A stretch of 64,000 nt of DNA from Skeletonema tropicum (GCA_037178625.1 CM074140.1:1488001-1552000); one strand, 5' to 3'; positions 29,245 through 41,142 are shown, counted from the first letter of the stretch. Made by a program: numbers and translations. Notes: generated by a model not told the origin, from the letters alone.

Positions 29245-31809
29245 TCAGTAATTAGTACTTCTTTCTATCTCTGTTTGGTGACTACTACCATCACCACAGT
29301 CATGGACACCTTTTTTTTCACCCATCAATTCGAACACTGCAGCGATGGCAGACGGCAGTAAAGGTTGTTGATGAATTGTTGCCCCACTATGCAACTCTCT
29401 GCCTAACTTCCACTCTCCGCAAAGCAGGTTCGTTTGCCAGCTAACATCGATTCCATCAAATGAAGGAGCACCACCGCAGGAAGATTCCACATCAACAACA
29501 TTGGTACCTCTACTCGCGCATCTTCTCACAGGAGCTGGTGGCAAGTTAGGTAGATGATTGCTCTGCAAATTTCGTTTAAATCCCATATGTAAAGCATATC
29601 GGATATCTTGACGGAGGTCAGTAAATGCCCGAAATATTTCAACAGAATCAAGACGCACAAGCTTCTTCAACTTTGAGACCCCGGCAATGGAGGGATTTGC
29701 ACGTAACGGTGTCACTTCCTTTTCTGACATGATTTGTCTCAACTGCCGCGAGCTTCGTTTCTCGATGTAGTCCCAGTCAAAGCAGCTATGCTCGTATTCC
29801 ACCTCGAACTCTTCGCGGAGGAAACAAAGCTCTTTTTCGTTGTCAGTCAGGACTGAATGTCTTTTAGGATCAACTTTTGTAAAGTCAAGTGCAATCAGCT
29901 TCTTTTTGGGATGAATGCGCTGCTTCTTTTTCCGGGTATTGCGTGCCGCTCGAAGGTCCTTTTTAGTTGCTTGCTCAGATGATTCACACGAACGTAGCCT
30001 ATACTTCAGTCTGACTTTCATAACATTTAATAGACCGACTTGCTTTAGTAGATCGTTTGAGGGGAGATATGCGCGAGTTTGCTCCCGTCGGTAGCCATCA
30101 AGGATAAGGAGCTTGCAGATCTCAACACGTCTTCTTTCAAACGCAACCCTCACTTCCGCTTCATGATATCTTATAATGCGTTGCAGGGGACGACGTTTGA
30201 TTCCTTTCTTTTCTAGAACTTGTTTGAGCTGTTGGCTAGCATTTTCGTACACATAGTTCCAATTTATGTCATCGTTGTAAGTTGTCGTCAGGCCTGCTGA
30301 GACGACGGATGTGATTATTTTTTGTGGGATATTATCAGATGATCCAACTAGCATATGATCAGGTAGTAACAAGAGCGATTCCTCAATGAGAAACACAACT
30401 TCATCCTCCAATACAGACAGCTCACTGGGTACATTTCTTGCAATGGAGACTATTTCATCAAGCGTCTTTGCTGTCGTCCGAACGGACTGATTCACTTCAT
30501 CAGCCGTCAAAATGAGATCATCGTTGAGGAGTCGTTTCCGTCGTATTCTTTGTCTCCTTGGCGGCTTGTTTGTTGCGACTTCTCCGACAGCGTCAACGAC
30601 TCTTTCACTTAAAAAGACATTGAGCTCACGTTCGATGGACGATGAGCGTCGAAAGCCTAGGTTAAAAACAACTCTTTGCACATCTCCACGAAGATGCCGA
30701 ATCTTGTCTTTATCCACTAAATCAAGCAAGTCTGCATTCACAACCGTTACAGAATTCTCTCTGTAGTACTTTTCACGAATTTCTTGATCTGTCATATCTA
30801 CTTTCATGCTTTTCACGACATTTCTTGTCTCAGTGGGGAAAGCCTTTCCAATAGCCGACCGTAATTCAAATGAACAATGCCTCCAAGCGCTGAGGGAAAA
30901 AATAATGATTAGTGTGGGTAACATCTCTAACAAATCACCACTTGCCATATACTTATGTACTTACAAATCCAGTATGAATGGTTGCGACCCAGATGTCTGT
31001 GTCAATTCAGGCAATATTATTGCTGACTCTTCAATGAGCCAAGCCAATTCTCTTTCTAATGAGTAATCGAAGTTTTCATCGATAGGATCAAATGGTATTT
31101 CTACTGGGCGCAAGTTGACAGATAAGACTTCTTTCTCATCTCGGGAATTATGACTTCGTAGAGCTGGTGCGTTGTTGGCGATATTAGACGGAGTGAAAAT
31201 AGTCGATGTGTCGACGGCTGAAGGCAAAGGATCACTTGCACTGTTGCTGTTTGTATTCGAAGACGACGAAAAAAGGGCGTGCTTCAAAAATTTGGGAAGA
31301 ACTGGTTGCCTTGCTTTGGAAACTTCCAGCGTGCGTGTCTGGCCCCAATTGATAGCATAGTCTGAAATTCTGGCAATCTGGTGGTTATCAATACTAATTA
31401 TTCGATCGTCAACATGTACTTTCCCCCCGGTAGTGGAATTTTCTTCAACTTTCGTTACAGTTGCTCCGCCCAATAGTTTGTTTAATTTGAGAGTGAGGCC
31501 GATTCTCCCAGGAGGGATGGTTACAAAGATTTTTTCTTGCTGTGTGGAAGGTTGATCCAATTGAAATTGTTGTCGAGTAGATTGCTCCATTCTCATTCTC
31601 TCAGCATTATTTTGATCCCTACATCGATTCTCATGCTCGATGGCCTCTTCCAATGTATCAAAATCTGCTACTTTACACACATCACATGTGAAGATTTCCT
31701 TGTACAATCCATCACAGGATTTTTCATGATTCTCTAGCTCTTTTGTCGTATCGAACTGGCACACCTTGCAGACGCCACATGTCAATGTTCTTGCTACACT
31801 GTCTGTCAT
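29245..31809 (-). CDS. Two-exon zinc-finger/PDZ protein, about 829 aa
   Basis: Two adjacent minus ORFs join through a 75-bp GT-AG intron (30890-30964; donor GTAAGT, acceptor TTTTTTCCCTCAG), which keeps the frame. The start is the ATG at 31809 (MTDSVARTL); the frame is open further upstream, but that part lies in duplicated 5' DNA. Two Cys/His modules open the protein (CGVCKVCQFDT...HEKSC and CDVCKVADFDT...HENRC). A PDZ-like domain follows (about 90-150: IPPGRIGLTLKLN...DDRIISIDNHQI). A motif LxxELxxLIEESxxxLP occurs near the exon junction and again in exon 2, so there is internal duplication. The rest is basic, with Lys/Arg clusters. It may be a scaffold or nucleic-acid-binding protein; no family is assigned. 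Confidence 0.72.
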
Positions 31810-31958
31810 AATAATAATGTTTTGTTTGTTTTTGTAGCTCGACGCGTTTTCACAGATACTATCAGCTCCACCAAGGTCCGAGGTGAGAAGATTGTGGAGA
31901 CAGTCTCCGCAGACAGTAACATCATAAGCCCAGACAGACCTCAAATCCGTCGGCCGGG

Positions 31959-32278
31959 CGATCGTCACATTAGTAAAGAGGGTCCGCCAGTAGTAAGGAT
32001 TGAACGGACAAGCAGAAAACATCTAAGAAGCGAGCGGCTTTCAAAGAAGAACGACGCCAGATGCAGAAAGATTTGTATTCAAATGACGGAGTGAGAAAGG
32101 CGTACCAAACCAAAGTGAAAAGTAGCTGGAGTTGCGAGGTCACTCTTTGCTTTATCAACACGCAGGTGCGATGACAACACTGAACATTTGAATGGGAGAT
32201 AGACGCTTGGAATTTGGTTAGTAAGGAGGACCCGATCAAGACTCCACAACGCATTTTCCAAGCAGCTTATTAAATTTT
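31959..32278. repeat. 320-bp direct duplication, copy B1 (upstream of the PDZ gene)
   Basis: This block just 5' of the PDZ gene recurs, apparently identical, at 35811-36130 in the same orientation. It would include any proximal promoter of that gene. It carries no assigned ORF. Confidence 0.92.
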
Positions 32279-35200
32279 TAAAGTTTGGTGAACGTCTTTG
32301 AGAGTCAACGTTCACGGGTTTTGTATGTCTTTTTCCCCCTCCCACCCTCACAACTCTCATACGATGATGCGGATGGTGGGTTGGAGTGTATAATATTGTT
32401 GTCGCACATGGTGCGTATTGGTCCGGGGGGGTTCCTGACGCGTAGGACCCCTCCAGCAGCTCTTCTCTGCTCGATTTCGATCGGCATGGGCAGGGGACGT
32501 CTACTCTACGGATATTATTATTTTCCGGGGGGGTAGGTTGGTGAAGGACGTGAACGCCTTCTAGCAATTTGCTATGCTGGGGGTGTTCCACCATCAACTT
32601 TTGCTGATGGGGGACGGATGATGGATGTGTATCGATCGATGTGTGGTAGAAGACGGACGTGTTCTTCAATCAGTCAAATACGTATTTCATAATTTTGGTG
32701 GAGACCAGATGCCGCTAGGGGGGCATCGTCTGTGGAAGTTCCCCATCGAGCTGGAGTGTTAGTCATTGGTGGATGGTTCTCTAGCCAAGCTGAATATTAG
32801 GTACAGCTTGTATCGGACTATCCTTTGTGGAAGATATGCTGAGATATCTTTTACTGATGAGGGGACGGGATGATGGATGTTGTATCGATGGGAGACCGAG
32901 GCTCTGTCCTTCCTACTGGGACCATCGGTGCCACATGTGCTGCTACGCATGCTACCCTTCCAATACGTCTTATGCATATGCCAACGAGTTCTTCAGCAGT
33001 TGCCCTACCAATCTGTCCTCCACGGAAGCAACAACCCGGTCACATAGTGAGAGGGTTGCCTACGCCTGCTTACCTATCTTCGGGGGAAGATGCTGCTGAC
33101 GGACATGTGCATACTACACAGTTACTTGCTGCTTCTTTGATACAAGTCTACCATGTGCTTTCGTATACAAGATGATGAAAGGTCCATCTTCTTCGGGGTC
33201 TCACTACCGCCCTAAAGCTAGTAGCGGGCCTTCTTCTTGTGTATGGAACTGATTATTGCGATGAATCTCCGATGACATCATGCGGTTTGGAACTGCATGG
33301 TTTATCTAGAACGGAGATAGCACTATCTCAACGATCAACGGGAGCAATGTATGAGTGTATGACAGCCGAGGTTAGGTGTTAGTTGGGATACCGGGGGGGA
33401 GTCACCTGCGGTGTTTGGGTGACGCAATAAGATCCTCGTCAGTAGTTGATTAGACGTCTTATTCTGGGATGTCCATAAACTACTGTTATTCGGAACATAT
33501 TGGGACCAGTCCTGTTTTGAGTTGACATCTTAGGAAACAGTGGATGCTGACGATTACTCTTATGGGGACGGCAGACCTGGACGGAAGCTCTTGCACAATG
33601 GAGAAGCTTGTGGACGACTGACTAAATGCCGAAGCTACTATGGTCTCTTGGTGTCAGTGGTGAGGTAGGGCAGGTACTCAGTCAAGTATTCCGCTACATC
33701 TCCAGTGATCGCATGCTGTTTGGAACAGCGATATGTTGTGCATGCTGCGACGCGATGAGGAAGCGAAGGCTGACACACAGCTTGGAGTTGTGTGTCATGA
33801 CTTGCTACGGAGTTTCGTCTGCTTCAAAAGCCAGCGGTAGACTCAAGGTGTGCACTCGGGCGATACACTCCACCACACTCCTTTCATTTGCGATACACTC
33901 CACCACACTCCTTTCATTTGTAACCTTTCCTCTGCTACCACATTGTGTGGCATGACTTGCTACGGAAATGCATCCTCTTCTAATGCCATCTACAAGAGAT
34001 ACAACTCCATCCACGCTTGCTTCATCTGCAACCTCCCAGCGGCGGCACTGTGAGGTATGCTATTGTGGAGAGACGCCCATAACAATTGTCGGTGGTGGAT
34101 GCTAGTTCAGTTGAAGGTGTGCCCTATGAAATCGGATGACATCGGACATCCCCAGGGCTTGCCTGTTTGGATCGCTTCGTGACTCCCTCCGTCCATGTGT
34201 GTGGATGACATACGCTGTTCTGTAATTCTTTCGTCGGCGCCCTCAAGAGTGACAGAAGAACGCAGGTCTGTAGTTAGGTTTGGCGGGAGGAGGGTTTGAT
34301 CATATTCACATATTTCAGCGCGTGTGGCTACGCAGGCAGGATAGATGGGAAGATAGGAGATGGGCATATCCCAGCAGTCGGTAGTGTTCACCCACTACTA
34401 ATGCTGAGGAGCCAAGTACCGAAGGAGCGAGCGGGGCGGCACATGTGGCTTCTTTCATGACACTGCGCCATGCGTCTGTCAAACTACGTAGCCACTCTGA
34501 TACAATTTGTTTTCCGGGGGGGGGGTGTGATTATGACGAAAGGAGAATGTCATGCTTCCAGTTGTTAATGAGGAATGATCCAGTCTACACTACCCACATC
34601 TTCCTCCTTCACGGGGATGTACGGTTCGTCACGTCGTGACAGTTAGAAACATTGCTGTCCAGATAAACGTCCTTGGGCGGGGCGGCGGGTTCGGGCACTA
34701 CTTCGGGAGGAAGGAAGATTAAGGCAGCGTGAACAAATCAGGATGGGATGTTGTGTTCTGCCGTGATTCGATGACTTGATGGGACGCCTGGAAGAGTTGA
34801 GGCAGAGATTCAAGTCCAATGCTAGTCAAAACAATCTTTGCGGCAGCTTGGATGACGGACTACAACGGAGTATTCAGGGAGTTTTTGGAGTCGGCGAGGC
34901 AAGGGACCGGCCTATCCTGCAAGATGGATATGGAAGATTACAGCTTAAGGGTGTCTATGGGGGGAGGAACTACGATGCAGGCACACAAAAACTAGGTACC
35001 CACAGCGACCTTCTAGCTTTTATCGACAGAAGAAGGAAATAGGAAGAAGGTTAAAAATTTGAAGATGAGATGCACCCTTGGGTATTTGAGGTACAAGTGG
35101 AGTGATCAACCTGAGTGCAAGCGAACGCTAACCATGCATTGTATCATTTCTCTCTCTTTTCTTGCAGATGAGGATCGGGCTACGGAATAAACTACAGCCT

Positions 35201-35443
35201 TGCTCTTCTTTTGGGTGAGCATCCTGTGTACGATTGTATCGCGCTGCATTATGGAACTGCAACCTCCCCCCTCACGAAAGGTTAAGGGTAAGGTTGGCCG
35301 CAGGCACAGGATGTTCTACCTCAGGCAGTTTTTGAGGCTGTTTCCTTCATCATGCAAGCAGGGAAAGCTCATGGGAGCAAATTACTCAAGCATGGTCTGC
35401 CACTGGAACCACGCTGGAGTGTTCGAGGAGTCTTAGTTGCCGA
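32279..35443. other. Gene-poor region with G-tracts
   Basis: All frames are short and low in coding character. Several homopolymer G runs stand out (about 32428, 32525, 33392, 34507), each preceded by CC. An 88-aa frame at 34776-35042 starts with ATG but has no recognised domain. I see no rRNA or tRNA. Confidence 0.6.
33861..33920. repeat. Exact 30-bp tandem duplication
   Basis: The 30-bp unit starting CGATACACTCCACC and ending TTTCATTTG occurs twice in a row without mismatch. Confidence 0.95.
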
Positions 35444-35811
35444 GGGGGGTTATGATGCGAAGCTTTCTTCTTCACAAATATTGATTCGAGATCTCTACTG
35501 GTGCTAGTAGCGGTAGGCTGAAGCATGGCAGGTTCACGGTGAGATCGCGATTACGTGTCTTTCCCGTGCCCCGAGGACACCTACCTCGGGCTCACCCCTA
35601 GATGAGGGCTGGCCTGCAACTCATGAGTGACGCCGCACGCAAATGCCCAGGTCATTTGACACAGAGAGCCGGAGACAATTGGAGGAGAAAAGTGGGTCAA
35701 CTTCCCCAACGGTAACTAGAGAATAAAGAACAAGTAAGATTGAATTTTATCTCAGCTTGACATGCAACAAGATTTGCAGCAAGGAGGTGAATGAGGCACG
35801 GACTTCGGACC
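35444..35811. repeat. 368-bp direct repeat, copy A1
   Basis: Starts with six Gs then TTATGATGCGAAGC and ends CTTCGGACC. It is repeated 735 bp downstream (36179-36546), apparently identically. B2 (35811-36130) lies between the two copies. No coding content is seen. Confidence 0.93.
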
Positions 35812-36130
35812 GATCGTCACATTAGTAAAGAGGGTCCGCCAGTAGTAAGGATTGAACGGACAAGCAGAAAACATCTAAGAAGCGAGCGGCTTTCAAAGAA
35901 GAACGACGCCAGATGCAGAAAGATTTGTATTCAAATGACGGAGTGAGAAAGGCGTACCAAACCAAAGTGAAAAGTAGCTGGAGTTGCGAGGTCACTCTTT
36001 GCTTTATCAACACGCAGGTGCGATGACAACACTGAACATTTGAATGGGAGATAGACGCTTGGAATTTGGTTAGTAAGGAGGACCCGATCAAGACTCCACA
36101 ACGCATTTTCCAAGCAGCTTATTAAATTTT
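35811..36130. repeat. 320-bp direct duplication, copy B2
   Basis: This copy of 31959-32278 is placed exactly at the end of A1. Only about 48 bp of GC-rich DNA (36131-36178) separate it from A2. It is evidently a recent pasted copy of the PDZ gene's upstream region. Confidence 0.92.
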
Positions 36131-36178
36131 CCCACCCACCCGACCCTGGGTTATTTCGGTTGTTGCCCCCCTTGTTTT

Positions 36179-36546
36179 GGGGGGTTATGATGCGAAGCTT
36201 TCTTCTTCACAAATATTGATTCGAGATCTCTACTGGTGCTAGTAGCGGTAGGCTGAAGCATGGCAGGTTCACGGTGAGATCGCGATTACGTGTCTTTCCC
36301 GTGCCCCGAGGACACCTACCTCGGGCTCACCCCTAGATGAGGGCTGGCCTGCAACTCATGAGTGACGCCGCACGCAAATGCCCAGGTCATTTGACACAGA
36401 GAGCCGGAGACAATTGGAGGAGAAAAGTGGGTCAACTTCCCCAACGGTAACTAGAGAATAAAGAACAAGTAAGATTGAATTTTATCTCAGCTTGACATGC
36501 AACAAGATTTGCAGCAAGGAGGTGAATGAGGCACGGACTTCGGACC
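36179..36546. repeat. 368-bp direct repeat, copy A2
   Basis: The second copy of A1. Its last bases (CGGACC) coincide with the first bases of a hairpin MITE, while A1 ends at the same base where B2 begins. Confidence 0.93.
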
Positions 36547-36979
36547 CCATTTTTTTTAGACCTCCACCATGACGGCCGCCTAATAAGCCCCTATATTTTA
36601 TTCTCGATAACTTTTATTATGAAGCAGATATATACTATACCATTGATACTTACCTGTAGAGTATGTTTAGGAGAGCATATGGTATCAAAGAATCGTAGTA
36701 ATATCTTATTTTCTCGCCGAGATATGCATTTTGGGGTTTACTATGAGCTTGTCTAACTTTACTGATGGACAAATTTGGCAGGCATGCCCATAGTAAACCC
36801 CAAAATGCATATCTCGGCGAGAAAATAAGATATAAGTACGATTCTTGGATACCATATGATCTCATTAGTATACTCTACAGGTCTGCATCATTGGTTTAGC
36901 ATATATCTCCGTTATAGTAGAAATTAAAGTTATGGGCTAGTCAGGCGGCCGCCATGGTGGAGGTCTCTAAAAAATGGGC
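36544..36979. mobile_element. Hairpin MITE, about 436 bp
   Basis: The ends are inverted repeats of about 40 bp: CCATTTTTTTTAGACCTCCACC at the left pairs with GGTGGAGGTCTCTAAAAAATGG at the right, with GGCGGCCGCC-like tips inside. The interior is also palindromic: 36675-36735 (GGTATCAAAGAATCG..., CTCGCCGAGATATGCA...) pairs with 36782-36860. It could fold into a single long hairpin with a loop near 36740-36780. It codes for nothing, so it would depend on a transposase elsewhere. No clear target-site duplication is seen. Confidence 0.8.
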
Positions 36980-37377
36980 CCGGCCGACGAATTGGTGGCG
37001 GGAACGGAGACTGTCTGGGCTTATAAAGAGGTGCTGGTGTCGCTGGTAGGAGTAAGTAAGTACTTATGTAAGTATGTATATAAGTAAGTAGTGGCTCTGG
37101 CTGCGCGTGCAATGAATGAGGTGCAATGGATTTATCGGTTGATAACCGGAGCGACACAAGACATTTGCATTCGCTCACATTCTTCAACTCTCATACGCGT
37201 CACCTCCATCCAATGAATTCTGAATTCTGAACTCTCACCATGACAGCACACTCCTATTTAAGTAAGTACTTACTTACTGCTTCTGTAATAAACAAATTCA
37301 ATTCTACGGAGAACCGCAGCAAAATTCGAGCCGACCTCCCTCAAACATCATCACCATAACTATAACTTCATCACAAA

Positions 37378-37653
37378 ATGGTTGTGCCGACGAGTACACC
37401 TAATCGAAAATTTTTCTCAGTGTTCAAACGCTTCTTTAAGTCGAACAACACCAATTCATACCACTTTCACACCCATGAAGATAGTGTGCAGGTAATGATC
37501 AACCATGACAAGAAGGTAGCAATGAATAAGGGCAGCAAAGATTCAGGGGTGTATAAACCACGGGCACCTCTCCCTGATAGATTGGCTGAAGGTCGACGAA
37601 GTTCAAGCCCTAGCCCTATTGTCATCCAAGCCACGGAACCCACTGATGACTGA
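37378..37653 (+). CDS. Small basic protein, 91 aa, unknown
   Basis: It begins at an ATG in good context (CACAAAATGG) after a TATAAAG near 37020 and an AT-rich leader with AAGTAAGT runs. The N-terminus is basic (NRKFFSVFKRFFKSNN), then there are His-rich and Ser/Pro-rich parts. There are no membrane segments or recognised domain. Its intact frame, start context and position before a convergent gene support it as real, but with moderate confidence only. Confidence 0.45.
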   Translation: MVVPTSTPNRKFFSVFKRFFKSNNTNSYHFHTHEDSVQVMINHDKKVAMNKGSKDSGVYKPRAPLPDRLAEGRRSSSPSPIVIQATEPTDD

Positions 37654-37796
37654 TGAGACCAACTCAGATAAGCAACCACCACCTCTCTCATTGTGTGATA
37701 TGTGTTAATTGTTTTATTTCATGAGAGCGCCGATCTCATGCTGCACCACTAATATTTCATAGAATAATACATGAATAATAATGGTACTATGTAAGT

Positions 37797-39533
37797 TTAC
37801 ATGACCCACCGTCTACCGACGCGCACATCAGCAGACAGAGGCCCAGCTGCAGTGACACCCAGTGGTACCCTACATTCTGTAACCCAACAGCTTCCCCCAG
37901 ATCCACCTGGTATTCCATCAGTCCATTTTAGAATGACTCCCTTGGATGGGTCCACATGCGCTCGAAGTGATGAACCTACTTTTTGATGACTGTTAGGAGA
38001 CTCACCATCTTCAAGGTCAATATGATAGTCAAAAACAATCTTTCCTGATTGTAACGAAATAGTTGGTGCGATGATTTTGTTACCTTCAAGAGCTCGGACA
38101 AGTGTCAATGTTGAATCGTCAACATCTAATCTCAATACTGCCCGAGTCCTTCCAGTTGACCCTACATCACCAGAAAGAACACATCTAGCCTTTCCTTCTA
38201 TGAAATCGTAGGACGGCATCACAGTTACACCCTTGCCACGTTTATTGCGAAATCTGCGTAAAAAGGAAGGCGTCGACAAACGCAAAGAAAATCTCGCATA
38301 CTCAATTGTCGATCCAGATTTGCGACCTTTTTCGTCCCCAGTTGCAAGTCTGACCATGAGGTGATTGTTTCTTCGATATTTGTCAGATTTGAGAATGGAT
38401 TTGATGCGTGCTGTAGAGCCGCAGAAGTTTGGTGGAGGCAGCGACGGTCTTGTTCTACCAAGCAAAATCTCCACAGCTGGCATACCAGTGGAAGAAGAAA
38501 TACGATCATCACGATAGGTGAGTCCAACATCTAAATCTCTTGCCTTGAGCCTCACTTGCTTGTCCGATGTAAAAATTTTCCACAAATTGGATATCCGAGG
38601 CAAAGACAAACTGGCACAACATCGAAAATAATGGGGACTATTGATGCCATGCTCCTCTGCAGACTTGCGCACTGGAAATGGACGCCACGCTATCCCACAC
38701 GATGCTGAAGAGAGCCAAGGTAATGAGGAAAATGGTTTTGTGGCACTTCCACCTGCATCATTGGTGGACGATAATGATTGCCGCGTCATAATTTCATAAC
38801 GCATTTCTGGATGTACATTACTCAGGCACTCTGACCAATTCCTTGACCATTTAGTCAACCCACCCACCAAACCACTGAGTGGAAATAAATTCCCTGTCGT
38901 CAATACCCCTTCCCTTGCAGTTTCCGAAGGTGGTCCTAGCAATACTTCGCCACCATCCAACATGTAGCCATCTGCAAATTGTTTTGATGCCATGTTATTT
39001 TGTCCACTGATCACTGCTGTGGAAGGTGTGATATGAAACAATGCTGCCAATTTAGATGAGATGCCAAATGTCCCGTCAGCTTCCGGCATCCGTCTCTGAG
39101 CATCGCGATATTGTTGTAGTTTGCTGATGAGATTGGATTTTGAATTACGATCGCTTCCGCTACTGCTACCGATGAGAGCAGTCGTTGATGGGTCTCGAAG
39201 AGTTACTGTCAGCGTAGGACCGCGCGATTCGAACTTATCCAAAAATGATGTGTGAGCTGGCGTGGTGTCATTGCGTATTGTTGCGGTTGCAGGGGTTGCG
39301 GAAAGAGAAGGATTTGCCGTTGAAGCGTGAGCAACGTAATGCTGACATTTTATTACTGCGACAAGTAACAAAGTAAATGACAACAGAGACGGACTTCTTT
39401 GCCGCCTTCTCTCCTTCGTTACATTAGTTCGTGTGCACATTTCTCTCCGTTGCCGCAGCAAATGTGGATGAGGCGCTTCCGTCATCATGATGGAAGTATT
39501 GACTTGATCTAGCCTGCCTTTCGCAACCAACAT
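37797..39533 (-). CDS. Conserved-looking protein with N-terminal signal anchor, about 578 aa
   Basis: The first ATG is at 39533; another pair of ATGs at 39488 is equally plausible. The frame extends upstream only with a GTG. An Arg-rich stretch is followed by a hydrophobic segment (SLLSFTLLLVAVIKC, about 50-65 from 39533), consistent with a signal anchor or a plastid/ER presequence. The body is rich in short alternating hydrophobic segments typical of beta strands, especially the last 150 residues, ending VRVGRRWVM. An outer-membrane beta-barrel is conceivable but unproven. No family is assigned. It converges on the small gene at 37378 with about 140 bp between stops. Confidence 0.7.
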   Translation of the reverse strand: MLVAKGRLDQVNTSIMMTEAPHPHLLRQRREMCTRTNVTKERRRQRSPSLLSFTLLLVAVIKCQHYVAHASTANPSLSATPATATIRNDTTPAHTSFLDKFESRGPTLTVTLRDPSTTALIGSSSGSDRNSKSNLISKLQQYRDAQRRMPEADGTFGISSKLAALFHITPSTAVISGQNNMASKQFADGYMLDGGEVLLGPPSETAREGVLTTGNLFPLSGLVGGLTKWSRNWSECLSNVHPEMRYEIMTRQSLSSTNDAGGSATKPFSSLPWLSSASCGIAWRPFPVRKSAEEHGINSPHYFRCCASLSLPRISNLWKIFTSDKQVRLKARDLDVGLTYRDDRISSSTGMPAVEILLGRTRPSLPPPNFCGSTARIKSILKSDKYRRNNHLMVRLATGDEKGRKSGSTIEYARFSLRLSTPSFLRRFRNKRGKGVTVMPSYDFIEGKARCVLSGDVGSTGRTRAVLRLDVDDSTLTLVRALEGNKIIAPTISLQSGKIVFDYHIDLEDGESPNSHQKVGSSLRAHVDPSKGVILKWTDGIPGGSGGSCWVTECRVPLGVTAAGPLSADVRVGRRWVM

Positions 39534-40254
39534 GTATTGTACATTGTACTCCGAACACAAAACACTAAACACAAACAGCCAACAGCCACACACAAGGGCT
39601 TACCCTTGCTAGTGATGAAAAAAACATCCAAAGAAAAAAACGTCCAAACTTTTTGCCCCGCCATCATCACTCACAAAAGTGGCAAACAACCATGTCAGCA
39701 CCCCCACTACTACGCACTACTATTGGACATTCGACAAAAATGGCCGATAGGAATGCTAAACTAAAGACTATTAAAAACGAATTAGTCTTTGGTTGATCAA
39801 TTTATAGTTAATCTACATGGAGTTATGATGAAGTGCATTCTACCATTTCTGCTAGTAAATATCAGTAACAAAAATCGCCTCCAGCCCCCCCTTTGGTCTA
39901 TGCTACTCCACAACTCCGAGACAAATATTGCAGGTGCGATGTTGACCAATGGCTCTATCGAAAGCTGATAACTTGGTCTATCAAATAATATCCGGTTATA
40001 GGGGTAGATATGTCTACTGGACGTATTATCAGGCTGCGGAGTGTGTCGACATGGTTGTTTGGAAAATATGTTTGTGCGCGGCGTGCTAGTAAAATGCCTT
40101 CCTCAAGTTCCACGTGGCCCAACTTCCAACATTGGACGTTTTTTTCACCTCTAGCTTGCACACACCCACTCTTGTCACCCACGCACTCGCCCATCCAGCC
40201 CACACGTACGCCAGCGAAAGCCAACTGAGCGCAATTTTGCACCACAAAAAAAGC
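39534..40254. other. Divergent intergenic region
   Basis: It separates the divergently transcribed genes at 37797 and 40255. It is AT-rich with no ORF I would support and no recognisable RNA gene. It presumably holds both promoters. Confidence 0.5.
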
Positions 40255-41142
40255 ATGCCGATGCCATCGATGATGAAGTACTCCTGCATACTCTTGTGCT
40301 TGCTAGTAGCACTTGAGTCAGTGGTAGCGACAACTACCACTACAAGGAAGACGGAGAGGATTCAGACATGGTCGGAAGCAAATGAATCAGCAGCATCAAC
40401 GCTTGGGTTCGTATCATCTGATTCCTGCGTCGACAAAAGATGGAAAAAAGTGGAGATGTCAAGAATAAAGAATACTGCACTTGTTTACAGAGGTGGAGAA
40501 AGTTTCGCCAAACCACGCGTCATCTATCCACTCTTGTTTTCATCATCAATGGCAGCATTGGCTGGTTGCTCTCATGTGATATGCATGAAAAGATTTGAGA
40601 TATATGCTGCCATGATGACTGGCAACATCATCGGCTTTGGTGTAGCCGTGGCAGAAGGAAATATGAGTGAGGCTAAGCTTCGGTTATTTCTGATTGGCAG
40701 TTACTTTTGCGGAACGATATGCGCAAGATCTCTTGAAAGTAGATCACTTTGCAAAGATAAGCAGCACCACAAAGTTGTTGCTTCACTAGCAGTCGGAATG
40801 TTTGCCATTGCTGATAGGATAGACAATCATCAGAAGAAGCTTGTTCTCCTTTCTGCAGCATATGGCTTGGTATATGCTACAGCTAATTCTGCATTGAATG
40901 CTACAATCACACAGCTAATGACTGGTCACCTTACAAAATTAGGAGCTGCAATCTCTGATCGCGTTGGAAGCACAAACAAATGCTTTATTAATTCAGGCAC
41001 AATCACATCGTTTAGCATACTTGCCTCGTTTACAATAGGGTGCGCTCTTGGAGCAAGGATTTTCATGGCAATCAACCAGGAAAAGCCGATTTTCACGATC
41101 ATTGGAGCGATTTATGCCGTATTGTTGATATTGTTCCGATAG
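40255..41142 (+). CDS. YoaK/DUF1275-like membrane protein
   Basis: The first ATG of the frame (40255) gives 295 aa; the frame runs further upstream only from a GTG. A signal peptide is evident (MKYSCILLCLLVALESVVA). The core starts near residue 125 and shows the DUF1275 pattern: AGCSHVICMKRFEIYAAMMTGNIIGFG in the first helices and a repeat-like ALNATITQLMTGHLTKLG later, with about six hydrophobic segments. Bacterial YoaK proteins are poorly characterised membrane proteins; the substrate is unknown. The signal peptide implies an endomembrane or plastid location. It converges with the next gene at 53 bp. Confidence 0.75.
   Translation: MPMPSMMKYSCILLCLLVALESVVATTTTTRKTERIQTWSEANESAASTLGFVSSDSCVDKRWKKVEMSRIKNTALVYRGGESFAKPRVIYPLLFSSSMAALAGCSHVICMKRFEIYAAMMTGNIIGFGVAVAEGNMSEAKLRLFLIGSYFCGTICARSLESRSLCKDKQHHKVVASLAVGMFAIADRIDNHQKKLVLLSAAYGLVYATANSALNATITQLMTGHLTKLGAAISDRVGSTNKCFINSGTITSFSILASFTIGCALGARIFMAINQEKPIFTIIGAIYAVLLILFR

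Noticed and set aside
29245..30948. Stand-alone 567-aa gene starting at the ATG 30948
   Set aside because: Its first 20 codons lie within a canonical 75-bp intron, and splicing joins it in frame to the upstream zinc-finger/PDZ ORF.
32079..32669. 196-aa minus ORF upstream of the PDZ gene
   Set aside because: No ATG-supported domain; half of it lies in the duplicated 320-bp noncoding block and the rest in G-tract DNA.
33626..33955. 109-aa ORF across the 30-bp tandem duplication
   Set aside because: The frame is kept only because the duplicated unit is a multiple of three; composition is not protein-like.
29133..37377. tRNA or rRNA genes in the gene-poor interval
   Set aside because: I looked for TTCGAATC-type T-arms and conserved rRNA stretches and saw none, although a covariance-model scan was not possible.
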